Positions 24,382 to 24,490 of a DNA stretch of 24,490 nt are shown here, one piece after another (position 1 is the stretch's first letter; every line of letters starts with the position of its first letter). The translations under genes and the position numbers were made by a program. The notes under the pieces are model-generated. The model was not told the DNA's origin, did no database searches, and saw only the letters and a list, made by a program, of their open reading frames with translations. Where the stretch lies: the NCBI GenBank assembly GCA_019750655.1, contig JAIEOG010000288.1, forward strand, positions 1 to 24,490, in the 5' to 3' direction. This DNA comes from a bacterium. Lineage in GTDB: Bacteria > Bdellovibrionota > FAC87 > UBA2466.

Positions 24382-24490
24382 TCAAGCCCCCTGGGGGATA
24401 AGCGCTTCAAAATCGGCGCGGAACTTCGTGACGAAACTCATCACCGGCCCAGCGGCTGCGTCGCCTAGGGCGCACAGCGTTTTGCCGTTG
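24382..24490 (-). CDS. nuoF: NADH-quinone oxidoreductase subunit F, C-terminal end (partial)
   Basis: Only the last 35 codons before the TGA at 24382-24384 lie in the window; the gene continues beyond the right edge. They read NGKTLCALGDAAAGPVMSFV and then TKFRADFEALIPQGA. This matches the end of NuoF, the FMN- and NADH-binding subunit. The Cys in TLCALGD is the fourth ligand of the N3 4Fe-4S cluster in this family. nuoG starts 7 nt downstream, so this is the upstream neighbour in the same operon. Confidence 0.9.
   Translation of the reverse strand, partial: NGKTLCALGDAAAGPVMSFVTKFRADFEALIPQGA

Overview
The window comes from a GC-rich, Gram-negative bacterium, most likely a member of Bdellovibrionota or a related lineage. 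This is an inference. The main clue is a TIGR02147-type regulator (DUF4423), a family concentrated in Bdellovibrio-like bacteria and Fibrobacteres. Others are several lineage-specific exported proteins with Sec signal peptides and a tRNA without an encoded CCA. I see no rRNA, CRISPR array, transposase, integrase or phage gene.

Left part (1-7.1 kb). A hemerythrin-like gene (+) faces a very large signalling locus (-). That locus reads as a Ser/Thr kinase with an AAA-type ATPase and helical repeats, then, in another frame, GAF, histidine kinase and receiver domains. Removing one base from a CCCC run at 2835-2838 would join the two ORFs into one protein of about 1,799 residues, with the architecture of trifunctional Ser/Thr kinase/ATPase/histidine kinases. 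The locus is therefore best viewed as one frameshifted gene. It is divergent from a polyprenyl-synthetase-like gene, and the shared intergenic region holds a palindrome.

Middle part (7.1-15.4 kb). This is a patchwork of short transcription units, mostly for exported proteins of unknown function. It holds two small secreted proteins and a TIGR02147 regulator coupled by ATGA to an exported protein with an HE motif. It also holds another exported unknown, tRNA-Pro(TGG) with a GNAT acetyltransferase starting 6 nt after it, and an FMO-like flavoprotein coupled by ATGA to a START-domain protein, both with signal-like N-termini. Last come two tandem secreted paralogs, also coupled by ATGA, behind a good extended -10 promoter.

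Right part (15.4 kb to the end). Respiratory complex I genes lie on the minus strand in the order nuoF (C-terminal end only)-G-H-I-J-K-L-M-N. They are tightly overlapping and presumably one operon. NuoG is short (463 aa): it keeps all four iron-sulfur ligand sets, including the N7 pattern, but has lost most of the molybdopterin-like C-terminal domain. Together the genes encode the hydrogen-carrying arm and the proton-pumping membrane arm of NADH:quinone oxidoreductase.

The gene layout is very compact. Five tail-to-tail gene pairs are separated by 8 nt or less, or overlap, with no visible intrinsic terminator. No gene-free stretch exceeds 300 bases.
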